Notes under the pieces: model-generated
Seen by the model: the letters and a program-made list of their open reading frames with translations, nothing else
What the model was told of the DNA's origin: nothing
Database searches by the model: none
Made by a program: the position numbers and the translations under genes
NCBI GenBank assembly: GCA_003575245.1
Contig: NMQN01000120.1
Span: 1-6,803 of the forward strand
Direction: 5' to 3'
From: Candidatus Atribacteria bacterium 1244-E10-H5-B2
Lineage (GTDB): Bacteria; Atribacterota; JS1; SB-45; 34-128
DNA: 6,803 bases
Shown here: positions 1 to 6,483 of the stretch, in pieces
How positions within the stretch are numbered: the first letter of the stretch is position 1
How the letters are laid out: the number at the start of each line of letters is the position of its first letter

Positions 1-105
1 TCCTCAAGCTCTTAATTTATTATAGCACATATAGGAAAAAAAACAATAAGGGCTCGGCTCCGGTTAAGAAGTCAGGCCTTTTTTATTAGGAGGCAAAGGA
101 AAAAA

Positions 106-354
106 ATGATAATCAATCCAATTAAGAAGAGGAGAGAGGAGGAAGGGTTAACCCAGGTGGACTTGGCTATTCTGATGGGAGTCTCCCAGGTTCACATTTC
201 CCAATTTGAGACTGGTGGACTCATCCCTTCTGGGATCCAGACTAAAAAGATTACCGAGATTCTGGGTATCAGTCCGGAAACTTTAGATAAAGAGTTGCAC
301 CAGTTCTATGAGGCCAGGAAGAAGGAGTTAGAAAAGAAGATAAAGAAAAACTAA
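106..354 (+). CDS. Small XRE-family helix-turn-helix DNA-binding protein
   Basis: Encodes 82 residues, essentially one Cro/C1-type (HTH_3, XRE) domain plus a short charged tail. The helix-turn-helix is visible at about residues 14-35: LTQVDLAILMGVSQ is the first pair of helices, followed by VHISQFETG as recognition helix and turn. The end (about residues 58-82) is Lys/Glu-rich and probably helical, with no sensor or enzymatic domain. The ATG start is supported by AGGAGG at 88-93 and a second AAAGGA just before the start. The gene is on the same strand as the transporter operon, 140 bases upstream of the binding-protein gene, so it could be a local regulator or simply an upstream neighbour; the sequence does not decide. 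The family is clear, but target and ligand are unknown. It could also be a toxin-antitoxin or phage-type regulator, though no partner gene is visible. Confidence 0.85.
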   Translation: MIINPIKKRREEEGLTQVDLAILMGVSQVHISQFETGGLIPSGIQTKKITEILGISPETLDKELHQFYEARKKELEKKIKKN

Positions 355-362
355 ATAATAAT

Positions 363-389
363 AGGAGGTGATTTATGAGTGAATGTTAA
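363..389 (+). other. Strong Shine-Dalgarno with a four-codon open frame (MSEC)
   Basis: AGGAGGTGA at 363-371 is a near-perfect ribosome binding site. It is followed six bases after the AGGAGG core by ATG at 375, which reads only Met-Ser-Glu-Cys before TAA at 387-389. A second ATG at 383 gives only MLIRNS. It may be a leader mini-cistron before the binding-protein gene, the remnant of a decayed gene, or a fortuitous match. No longer frame uses this site. Confidence 0.3.
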
Positions 390-494
390 TAAGAAATTCA
401 TAGATATCAAAGGAAAGGGGGATTAGATATAAGAAAGAATTTCAAATTTTTGGAGAGAGTTAAGTAAAAAGATTTTAAAAGGAGATTACTTTAA

Positions 495-1667
495 ATGAAA
501 AAACTAATTTTTTTAATAATGGTAATGGTAATGATTATGGTGTTTATTAGTCCTGCCTTGGCCCAAGGAGCGGTTAAAATTGCTTTTATTGGCCCTATTA
601 CTGGGACTGCAGCAGATATGGGACTGGGAGGTCGCAACTCATTCTTATTAGCTGTCAGAGAAGCCAACGAATCGGAGCTATTTCCATTTAAGATTGAGAC
701 TATGGTATTAGATGATGGCGGCGATCCTGCAGTAGCTTTAACTGCTGCTATGAAGGCTGTTGCCGATAATAATGTTGTAGCTATAGTAGCCCACTGGAAT
801 AGTGCCTGTGCACTTGCGACTGTTCATACATACCACAAGGCTGGTATTCCGACGGTTATTTGGGGAGCGATTCACCCGGATATTACATATGGGAATGACT
901 ATAGAGAGATAACCCGAGTTTGCCAAGTTGCCAAAGTTCAGGACTATTTCCTGGTTCGTTTTCTCATAGATCTTGGTTATAAAAGCTATAGTGTAATACA
1001 CGATAAAACATCTTATGGCGAAGCCCATGCTAATTCTTTCATCGAAGCCGTAAATGAATTTGGTGGCCAGATCCTATCTCGAGACGGTACAACTGAAGGA
1101 GAACGTGACTTTTCGCCAGTCCTCACAATGATTAGACCCAGGAATCCTGAGGTGGTATTCTATGCTGGGTATCATACAGAAGCTGCTTTCATTAAAATGC
1201 AAATGAAAGAACTGGATATGGACCAACTCCTCGTCGGTATAACAGGTATGTCTGCTGAAACCTTCAATGAGCTTGCTGGAGAATACGCAGAAGGATCCAT
1301 GCATGCTAGAGAGGGAATTCCCTTGGCTGAGCTTCCTGGTGGACGTAAATTTGTTGCTGCATATGAAGATGCTAACTTTGCTGAACCTTACGAAGCTTAT
1401 GGTCCGTTTGCCTATGAAGCAACCAACGTAGTCCTCACTGCCCTTAAAAAAGTAGGTGCGGATCGTGGAAAACTAATTGATGAAATTGCTGTAACTAAGG
1501 ATTTTGACCTTATCTTTGGAGGGTGGTCATTTGATGAACACGGTCAAACTGACCTCGAATTGTACCGGGCATATGTAAGTCAGGATGGAAAATGGGTTGT
1601 CTGGGAGGAGTCGGAATATGCGACTGGCAAGCGACTACTCCCAGTCATCGGACATGTGAAGCCATAA
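495..1667 (+). CDS. livJ: ABC transporter solute-binding protein, LivJ/LivK type (Peripla_BP_6)
   Basis: A 390-residue secreted receptor that would capture a small solute and hand it to LivHM. Residues 1-23 are a signal peptide: KK, then a very Met/Ile/Val-rich core, then SPALA, with likely signal peptidase I cleavage after Ala23. There is no lipobox Cys. The mature part follows E. coli LIV-binding protein closely: VKIAFIGPITG (27-37), LDDGGDP (72-78), HDKTSYGEA (169-177), FYAGYH (222-227) and GGWSFDEHGQ (342-351). By my manual alignment, ligand residues Ser79, Tyr150 and Tyr202 of LIVBP are kept as Ser103, Tyr174 and Tyr226. Thr102 and Glu226, which hold the alpha-amino group, become Ile126 and Thr250. 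The family is certain; the ligand is not, and it may not be leucine/isoleucine/valine. The ATG is preceded by AAAAGGAG at 477-484 with 10-base spacing. It is the first gene of the transporter operon. Confidence 0.93.
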   Translation: MKKLIFLIMVMVMIMVFISPALAQGAVKIAFIGPITGTAADMGLGGRNSFLLAVREANESELFPFKIETMVLDDGGDPAVALTAAMKAVADNNVVAIVAHWNSACALATVHTYHKAGIPTVIWGAIHPDITYGNDYREITRVCQVAKVQDYFLVRFLIDLGYKSYSVIHDKTSYGEAHANSFIEAVNEFGGQILSRDGTTEGERDFSPVLTMIRPRNPEVVFYAGYHTEAAFIKMQMKELDMDQLLVGITGMSAETFNELAGEYAEGSMHAREGIPLAELPGGRKFVAAYEDANFAEPYEAYGPFAYEATNVVLTALKKVGADRGKLIDEIAVTKDFDLIFGGWSFDEHGQTDLELYRAYVSQDGKWVVWEESEYATGKRLLPVIGHVKP

Positions 1668-1680
1668 ACATTTTTTCTTG

Positions 1681-1738
1681 GGATTAGGGAGCGACTCAAT
1701 GCGGAAGTTTATTAGTCCAGTCGGTTTCTCCCTAATCC
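1681..1738 (+). promoter_or_regulatory. Intercistronic hairpin between binding-protein and permease genes
   Basis: GGATTAGGGAG at 1681-1691 is perfectly complementary to CTCCCTAATCC at 1728-1738. Inside it, CGACT (1692-1696) can pair with AGTCG (1719-1723), leaving a four-base GTTT bulge on the 3' side, so a long stem-loop is likely. No run of T follows (the next bases are TTACTTTAAG), so it is not a classic intrinsic terminator. In binding-protein operons a stem-loop at this place commonly protects the upstream message or causes partial termination, giving more receptor than membrane components. That role is inferred here. Confidence 0.6.
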
Positions 1739-1753
1739 TTACTTTAAGAAATC

Positions 1754-1763
1754 GGAGGAGGTG
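1754..1763 (+). promoter_or_regulatory. Ribosome binding site that sets the livH start at TTG 1770
   Basis: GGAGGAGGTG covers 1754-1763. The longest reading frame would begin with the GTG at 1761, but that codon is part of the Shine-Dalgarno itself and cannot be its start. The in-frame TTG at 1770 lies seven bases after the AGGAGGT core, so it is the better start. Confidence 0.65.
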
Positions 1764-1769
1764 AAGACT

Positions 1770-2693
1770 TTGTTAAATATTGCTTTGCAACAAATATGGA
1801 ATGCGATAATGCTCGGGACAATTTACTCACTTGTTGCGATAGGATTTACGCTTTTCTTTGGGGTACTGAACCTGATTAATTTTGCTTATGCCGAGGTTGT
1901 TATGGTGGGAGCTTTCGGTGGTCTTGTGGCTATTACCGCACTAACAGCTATCAAGATGGACGGGAGTACAATAATTTTTATATTGCCCTTGATTTTAATA
2001 TTTAGTGCTATAATTAGTGTTGCCGTAGGATTAGCAACCGAACGGATTGCAGTTAGACCGCTCAGAAGTTCACCACCCTTGATGGCTCTCTTATCTACTA
2101 TAGGGGTATCGATCTTTTTACGTGAGGCTGTTAGAGTATTTTACCCCCGAGGAGCCAGTCCTCATCCCTTCCCAAGGTTATTATCCCATGGAGGGATTCA
2201 GATAGGACTATTGAATATCTCCTATACAGACTTATTTATTGTAGTTGTAGGAGGTTTAATGTTTTTAGTTTTGAATACTTTCATAAGTAAAACCAGAATG
2301 GGTAGATCCATCCGGGCTACTGCACAGAACAGAGAAGGGGCACTGATGATGGGAGTAGACATCGAAGTAATGTATATTGCTACCTTTGTAATCGGCTCCC
2401 TTCTAGGAGCTGTGGGAGGAACCCTTTTTGGCATGTTCTATCATATTATTAGGTTTGACATCGGCATAATACTGGGGGTTAAAGGATTCGCCTGTTCAGT
2501 AATTGGTGGATTCGGAAACATCTACGGTGCGATTTTAGGCTCATTCTTGATCGGCGCACTGGAGGTGTTTGCTGCAGGATATGTTCCCCGTGGAGCCGAA
2601 TATAAAGACATTGTAGCTTTTGCCGTTGTTATCCTATTTTTAGTCTTTCGACCGTCGGGGATATTGGGTGAACCAGTTTATGAAAAAGTCTAG
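1770..2693 (+). CDS. livH: Branched-chain amino acid-type ABC transporter permease LivH
   Basis: A 307-residue integral membrane protein of the BPD_transp_2 family, one half of the import channel, paired with LivM. It is typical in length and motifs for LivH. The first membrane helix is followed by GFTLFFGVLNLINFAYAE (about 25-42), matching the usual LTLIFGVLGVINFAHGE. ERIAVRPLR (about 91-99) follows, then STIGVSIFLREAV. The cytoplasmic loop RATAQNREGALMMGVD (about 182-197) is the segment expected to contact the ATPases. The protein ends with a conserved GG-x-GN-x-x-GA-x-x-G stretch and RPSGILGE. About eight hydrophobic segments are visible. The chosen TTG at 1770 is explained by the upstream ribosome site; the alternative is GTG at 1761. 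The next gene begins 23 bases downstream. The substrate cannot be told from this subunit. Confidence 0.92.
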   Translation: MLNIALQQIWNAIMLGTIYSLVAIGFTLFFGVLNLINFAYAEVVMVGAFGGLVAITALTAIKMDGSTIIFILPLILIFSAIISVAVGLATERIAVRPLRSSPPLMALLSTIGVSIFLREAVRVFYPRGASPHPFPRLLSHGGIQIGLLNISYTDLFIVVVGGLMFLVLNTFISKTRMGRSIRATAQNREGALMMGVDIEVMYIATFVIGSLLGAVGGTLFGMFYHIIRFDIGIILGVKGFACSVIGGFGNIYGAILGSFLIGALEVFAAGYVPRGAEYKDIVAFAVVILFLVFRPSGILGEPVYEKV

Positions 2694-2698
2694 TTTAG

Positions 2699-2705
2699 AA
2701 AGGAG
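2699..2705 (+). promoter_or_regulatory. Ribosome binding site that sets the livM start at TTG 2717
   Basis: AAAGGAG at 2699-2705 lies just after the livH stop codon. The GTG at 2705 that would open the longest frame overlaps this site, whereas the in-frame TTG at 2717 is 11 bases past it. The spacing is a little long, so the choice is less certain than for livH. Confidence 0.5.
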
Positions 2706-2716
2706 TGGATAAAGCT

Positions 2717-3913
2717 TTGATTATAAAACGGAATTCGATAACAGAAGGCATTTATGTGTTACTTTTTCAGGCAGTGATAGTAACCTTAGTTATCGCAATC
2801 CAGGTTATAAACAATATTCTGATCTTATTGGGTATCGTAATTGCAGTTGTGGCTATCTATTACCTTATCTTAAAAAAAGAGGGAAATGCAGACTGGATAA
2901 AAGGATTATTAAATAGGCAAAAAACATTGGTCTTGGTTGGTTTTTTGATAGTTGCATTATTATATCCTTTCATCCATATCAATAATTGTTACTGGATCTT
3001 CATTGGAACTTTGGTATGGATTAATGTTATTATGACACTAGGATTAAATTATCAAGTCGGTAGCACAGACATGGTCAACTTAGGTTACGCTGCTTTTTAT
3101 GCAGTTGGAGCTTATACATCAGCTCTGTTGGTTATTAGATTTGGTATATCTTTTTGGTTAGCCCTAGTTACCGCAGGAATATTCGCTGCCATATTTGGTT
3201 TAGTGCTTGGTCTTCCCACCTTAAAAACAAAAAGTTATTACCTCTCGCTGGTGACCATAGCATTTGGATTCTCAGTTCGACTTTTGCTCAGGAACATGTA
3301 TTGGACAGGGGGACCCGATGGGATTATGGGTATTCCTCCCCCCACAATATTTTCCTTCTCCTTTTTTAGTAGTGTAGAGTTATTTGGTATTCGCTTGCCG
3401 AGTGAGATAAATTTTTATTACCTGGCGTTAGTTTTTGCTCTAGTTGCTATCTTATGTGCGAGTATACTTCGGAATTCGCATTTTGGACTGGTATTAAATG
3501 CAATCAGGGATAATGAGATTGCTGCCCGTTGCTCCGGTATTAAGACATGGCTATACAAGCTTCTTGCTTTTATCATCGGAGCATTTTGGGGTGGAATAGC
3601 TGGATCAATTTATGCCCATACTGCCGGATATATAAACCCCCAAAACTTTAGTTTCGCTGTATCTATTACTTTGGTTTGTATGGTAATCCTTGGGGGTATG
3701 GATAATGTAGCTGGAGTTATTTTAGGGACATTAATGCTTACCATTCTTCCCGAAAAGTTTAGGGCTTTTGCCGATTATCGTATGCTGATGTTCGGAGCAA
3801 TTATTGTAATCGTGTTGATTTATTCTCCGAAAGGAATATTACCTGCACAGCCCAGGGTCTATGGAGCTCTACTCCAGAAGCTGATAAATAAAAAAGTGAG
3901 GAGTGCTAAATAA
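2717..3913 (+). CDS. livM: Branched-chain amino acid-type ABC transporter permease LivM
   Basis: A 398-residue permease, the second half of the import channel. LivM proteins carry extra N-terminal membrane helices compared with LivH, and these are seen here: hydrophobic segments at about 12-31, 34-52, 71-87 and 93-109 precede the conserved core. The core begins with GLNYQVGSTDMVNLGYAAFYAVGAY-type sequence (from about 109), followed by TLKTKSYYLSLVTIAFG, TGGPDGIMGI (about 197-206), the ATPase-contact loop AIRDNEIAARCSG (about 262-274), GG-x-x-NVAGVILG and YSPKGILP near the end. The tail is Lys/Arg-rich (INKKVRSAK) and therefore likely cytoplasmic. Its stop TAA overlaps the livG ATG by one base (TAATG), which suggests translational coupling. 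The start is TTG 2717, or GTG 2705 if the ribosome site is read differently. Confidence 0.92.
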   Translation: MIIKRNSITEGIYVLLFQAVIVTLVIAIQVINNILILLGIVIAVVAIYYLILKKEGNADWIKGLLNRQKTLVLVGFLIVALLYPFIHINNCYWIFIGTLVWINVIMTLGLNYQVGSTDMVNLGYAAFYAVGAYTSALLVIRFGISFWLALVTAGIFAAIFGLVLGLPTLKTKSYYLSLVTIAFGFSVRLLLRNMYWTGGPDGIMGIPPPTIFSFSFFSSVELFGIRLPSEINFYYLALVFALVAILCASILRNSHFGLVLNAIRDNEIAARCSGIKTWLYKLLAFIIGAFWGGIAGSIYAHTAGYINPQNFSFAVSITLVCMVILGGMDNVAGVILGTLMLTILPEKFRAFADYRMLMFGAIIVIVLIYSPKGILPAQPRVYGALLQKLINKKVRSAK

Positions 3914-4689
3914 TGAATATTTTAGAGTTGCAAGAAGTTACGATGAGATTTGGCGGTCTAGTCGCAGTAGACAACGTAACCTTTCAAGTGCCTCAAGGGA
4001 ATATCTTTGGTATTATTGGACCGAACGGATCGGGAAAAACAACGTTGTTCAATGTAATTACCGGGATTTACCGTGCAACTGCGGGACAGATAAAGTTGTT
4101 TGGGGAAAATATTGTCGGACTTGAACCAGAAAATATCAACGCCAAGGGCATTTCCCGTACTTTTCAAAACCCCCGCCTGTTTAATGAATTGAGTATTATT
4201 GATAATCTGCTTGTGGGTATGCATCCAGAAAGGGAAAAATCTATTTTTGCTGATTTGCTGGGTGGAAAAATCGCCAAGCAGAGACTGAAAAAAAATATCG
4301 ACGAAGTTTTGGATCTTTTAAGTATTCTAGACAAAGACCTTGTAACTAAGGTAACTGGATTAATTAAAGACTTAAATCCAATCCAGAACCGTAGAGTAGA
4401 AATTATAAGAGCTTTGGCTTCTCATCCCAAGCTGGTACTGTTAGACGAGCCCTCTGCAGGGATGAATCCGGATGAAACAGATCAACTAATGGAAGATATT
4501 GCCCATATTCGGGAACAGAAGAAAGGGATTACTATTGTAATCATCGAGCACGATATGCGTGTTATAAAGAACGTTACTAAGAATGTCGTTGCCCTTAACT
4601 TCGGTAAGAAGATAGCCGAAGGAACATTTGTCGATTTGGCAAAGAATTTTGAAGTTAGAGAAGCATACCTGGGGAAGGAGGCGGTTTAG
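3913..4689 (+). CDS. livG: ABC transporter ATP-binding protein LivG with degenerate signature motif
   Basis: A 258-residue cytoplasmic ATPase subunit that pairs with LivF. Visible motifs are Walker A GPNGSGKTT (36-44), Q-loop RTFQNPRLF with Gln85, Walker B LVLLDEP (174-180, catalytic Glu179), D-loop SAGMNP, H-loop EHD (His213), and the LivG-type end GKKIAEGT plus EAYLG. The oddity is the ABC signature. Most LivG proteins read LSYGQQRR here, but this one reads LNPIQNRR (154-161), so the Ser and Gly that contact ATP in the partner subunit are replaced by Asn and Ile. The rest of the protein is full length and intact, so it does not look like a pseudogene. GAGGAG at 3898-3903 gives a nine-base spacing to the ATG. 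It overlaps livM by one base and abuts livF. Confidence 0.93.
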   Translation: MNILELQEVTMRFGGLVAVDNVTFQVPQGNIFGIIGPNGSGKTTLFNVITGIYRATAGQIKLFGENIVGLEPENINAKGISRTFQNPRLFNELSIIDNLLVGMHPEREKSIFADLLGGKIAKQRLKKNIDEVLDLLSILDKDLVTKVTGLIKDLNPIQNRRVEIIRALASHPKLVLLDEPSAGMNPDETDQLMEDIAHIREQKKGITIVIIEHDMRVIKNVTKNVVALNFGKKIAEGTFVDLAKNFEVREAYLGKEAV

Positions 4690-5394
4690 ATGATTGAAGT
4701 TACTAAGGTTAGTAGTGGTTACGGTAAGATGCAGGTCTTACGTGAAGTCTCTCTACACGTAAATAAAGGAGAGATCGTCTGCCTTTTAGGAAGCAATGGA
4801 GCAGGAAAAACCACTACTCTTAAAACAATCCTAGGTATGGTCGAAGCATCTTCCGGATCGATAAAGCTTTTTGGTGAAGATGTTACAAGGATGAAGACAG
4901 CAGAAATCATAAAGAAAGGTGTTGGTATTGCCCCCGAAGGTCGGGGATTATTCCCCAAAATGACTGTCTTGGAGAACCTGCAAATGGGGGCTATTTTTGA
5001 AAAGGATGAAAAGATAATCGAGGATAGAATAAAACATGCCTTCCAACTTTTTCCTCGATTAGAGGAGAGAAAAAAGCAGGTTGCGGGGACTTTAAGTGGA
5101 GGAGAACAAGGCATGCTGTCTATCGGTAGAGCTTTAATGAGTGAACCAAAATTTCTAATCCTTGATGAGCCTTCATTGGGCCTTGCTCCAATCCTTATTG
5201 AGATAGTCTTTAATGCTATCAAGCTCGTCAGTAAAGAATTGATGACAACTATTTTACTCAGTGAACAACATGCAATGAAAGCCCTTAACGTTGCAGATAG
5301 GGGATATGTGTTAGAAAAGGGACAGATTATCTTTGAGGGAACATCAGAGGAACTGGCTAACAGTGAAGTTATTAAGAGTGCATACATGCGTTGA
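4690..5394 (+). CDS. livF: ABC transporter ATP-binding protein LivF
   Basis: A 234-residue ATPase subunit of typical LivF length. Motifs are Walker A GSNGAGKTT (34-42), the LivF-style Q-loop region APEGRGLFPKMTVLENL (81-97, with Glu83 at the usual Gln place, normal for this subfamily), intact signature LSGGEQ (135-140), Walker B FLILDEP (155-161), D-loop SLGLAP, and SEQHAMKAL (191-199) with His194 at the H-loop. The end, DRGYVLEKGQIIFEGT, is characteristic of LivF. Its canonical signature should complete the ATP site formed with the LivG Walker A. The ATG follows the livG stop directly, with AAGGAGG at 4675-4681 inside the end of livG. The carbamoyltransferase start codon lies 39 bases past the livF stop. 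Confidence 0.95.
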   Translation: MIEVTKVSSGYGKMQVLREVSLHVNKGEIVCLLGSNGAGKTTTLKTILGMVEASSGSIKLFGEDVTRMKTAEIIKKGVGIAPEGRGLFPKMTVLENLQMGAIFEKDEKIIEDRIKHAFQLFPRLEERKKQVAGTLSGGEQGMLSIGRALMSEPKFLILDEPSLGLAPILIEIVFNAIKLVSKELMTTILLSEQHAMKALNVADRGYVLEKGQIIFEGTSEELANSEVIKSAYMR

Positions 5395-5415
5395 TTATCG
5401 TAAAAAAAATAAAAG

Positions 5416-5423
5416 AAGGAGGT
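5416..5423 (+). promoter_or_regulatory. Ribosome binding site that sets the carbamoyltransferase start at ATG 5433
   Basis: AAGGAGGT at 5416-5423 is an excellent Shine-Dalgarno, nine bases before ATG 5433. A longer frame could start at TTG 5391, overlapping the end of livF, but that would add 14 residues encoded across the ribosome site itself, and known family members do not need them. Confidence 0.8.
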
Positions 5424-5432
5424 AATAAAGGT

Positions 5433-6476
5433 ATGTTAACTAAATCTTTAAAAAGTCGCGATTTCATATCGCTTAGGGATTTTTCAAAGCAGGAGATTAT
5501 AACTATATTAGAAACAGCTTTAGCTCTTAAGACAGATTTGGCTATGGGTAGAAAACATAAATTATTAGACGCAAAAACATTGTTTATGTTTTTCTTTAAC
5601 GCATCCACACGTACCCGCAATAGTTTTGAAAGTGGAATATTTCAATTAGGGGGACATGGTAATTTTTTGCAGCCCAGTGCAACGCGTTTACCTACTCTCG
5701 AAGGAGAAGATGTACCCTACAAAACAGAAAGGATAGCGGATGTGGCAAGGGCTTTAAATGGGATGGGAGATGCTATTGCCATTCGGATTCTCGGAGATGC
5801 AGTTAATTGGAACTATGACAAAGGATTAAGAGTAATAAAAGAATTTGCCAAATGGGCTACAATTCCGGTTATTAACATGGAAGATAATATTTATCATCCT
5901 TGCCAAGGAATGGCAGATGTAATGACTATGTGGGAATTATTTGGTCGTGATCTACGTGGATTAAAACTAGGCGTAACTTGGACTTATTCAGGAAGTACCA
6001 AAAAACCGATTGCCCCACATCATGATGTTATGTATGCAGCTAGCTTTTTTGGGGCAAATATTATATATGCTAAACCGCCTGAACTGAGAATAGATCCAGA
6101 AATAGAAAAAGCTATAAAAGAAAACGTAGAAGCTAATGGAGGCACTTATCAAACTTCCGATAATATTGAGGATGCGTTTGTTGATGCTGATATCGTTTAT
6201 GGCAAAAATCATGTATGCCTTGATTTATTGCCTCCTTTTCAAAAGGAGCCAAAATTTGATGAAATGGCTAAGTTATTCGATAAATATAAAGATTGGATTG
6301 TGAATGAGGAATATATGAAATTAGCAAAAAGCCAATCAAAATATATGCATTGTTTGCCTTGCGAAAGAGGAATGGAAGTAACTGATGGGGTTATGGATGG
6401 GCCACAAGCAGCTGTTTGGATGGAAGCTGAAAACAGACTACATGCCCAGAAGGCCATCATGGCTTTAACTATGTAA
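5433..6476 (+). CDS. Ornithine/aspartate carbamoyltransferase-family enzyme, acceptor unknown (YgeW/knotted-type features)
   Basis: A 347-residue cytosolic transcarbamylase with both domains complete: carbamoyl-phosphate domain at about 8-165 and second-substrate domain at about 170-343. Carbamoyl-phosphate motifs are intact: ASTRTRNSFE (57-66), Arg118 in IAIR, HPCQ (155-158) and HCLP (306-309). The C-terminus EVTDGVMDGP then EAENRLHAQKA resembles OTCase. The acceptor side does not. Where OTCase has GD-x-NN, this protein has TWTYSGSTKKPIAPHHD (182-198), which is like the TWAYSPS-x-KP-x-x-VP of YgeW and the proline-rich loop of knotted acetylornithine transcarbamylases. The OTCase SMG loop is absent, with DADIVYGKNH (251-260) at the equivalent place. 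Calling it argF/ornithine carbamoyltransferase would therefore be unsafe. Its position as last gene of the importer operon suggests it acts on the imported compound, either carbamoylating it or cleaving a carbamoyl compound to carbamoyl phosphate. No carbamate kinase is visible in the window. Confidence 0.9.
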   Translation: MLTKSLKSRDFISLRDFSKQEIITILETALALKTDLAMGRKHKLLDAKTLFMFFFNASTRTRNSFESGIFQLGGHGNFLQPSATRLPTLEGEDVPYKTERIADVARALNGMGDAIAIRILGDAVNWNYDKGLRVIKEFAKWATIPVINMEDNIYHPCQGMADVMTMWELFGRDLRGLKLGVTWTYSGSTKKPIAPHHDVMYAASFFGANIIYAKPPELRIDPEIEKAIKENVEANGGTYQTSDNIEDAFVDADIVYGKNHVCLDLLPPFQKEPKFDEMAKLFDKYKDWIVNEEYMKLAKSQSKYMHCLPCERGMEVTDGVMDGPQAAVWMEAENRLHAQKAIMALTM

Positions 6477-6483
6477 CTTTATA

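Noticed and set aside
1..105. A terminator or promoter in the first 105 bases
   Set aside because: AAGG (49-52 region) can pair only weakly with CCTT before the T-run near 79-84, and no convincing -35/-10 pair is seen.
404..494. A sigma-70 promoter directly before the binding-protein gene
   Set aside because: TATAAG- and TTTTAAAA-like sequences occur, but none has a matching -35 at proper spacing in such AT-rich DNA.
4719..5387. A 222-codon open frame on the minus strand
   Set aside because: It lies wholly antisense to livF, whose motifs are complete, and its translation has no recognisable domain.
495..5394. A urea transporter (UrtABCDE)
   Set aside because: The five-gene layout is shared, but the permeases have normal LivH/LivM lengths, the receptor aligns best with LIVBP, and no urease genes are seen.
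5433..6476. Naming the enzyme ArgF (anabolic ornithine carbamoyltransferase)
   Set aside because: The carbamoyl-phosphate motifs and C-terminus match, but the ornithine-binding Asn-Asn and SMG motifs are missing and no arginine biosynthesis gene is nearby.
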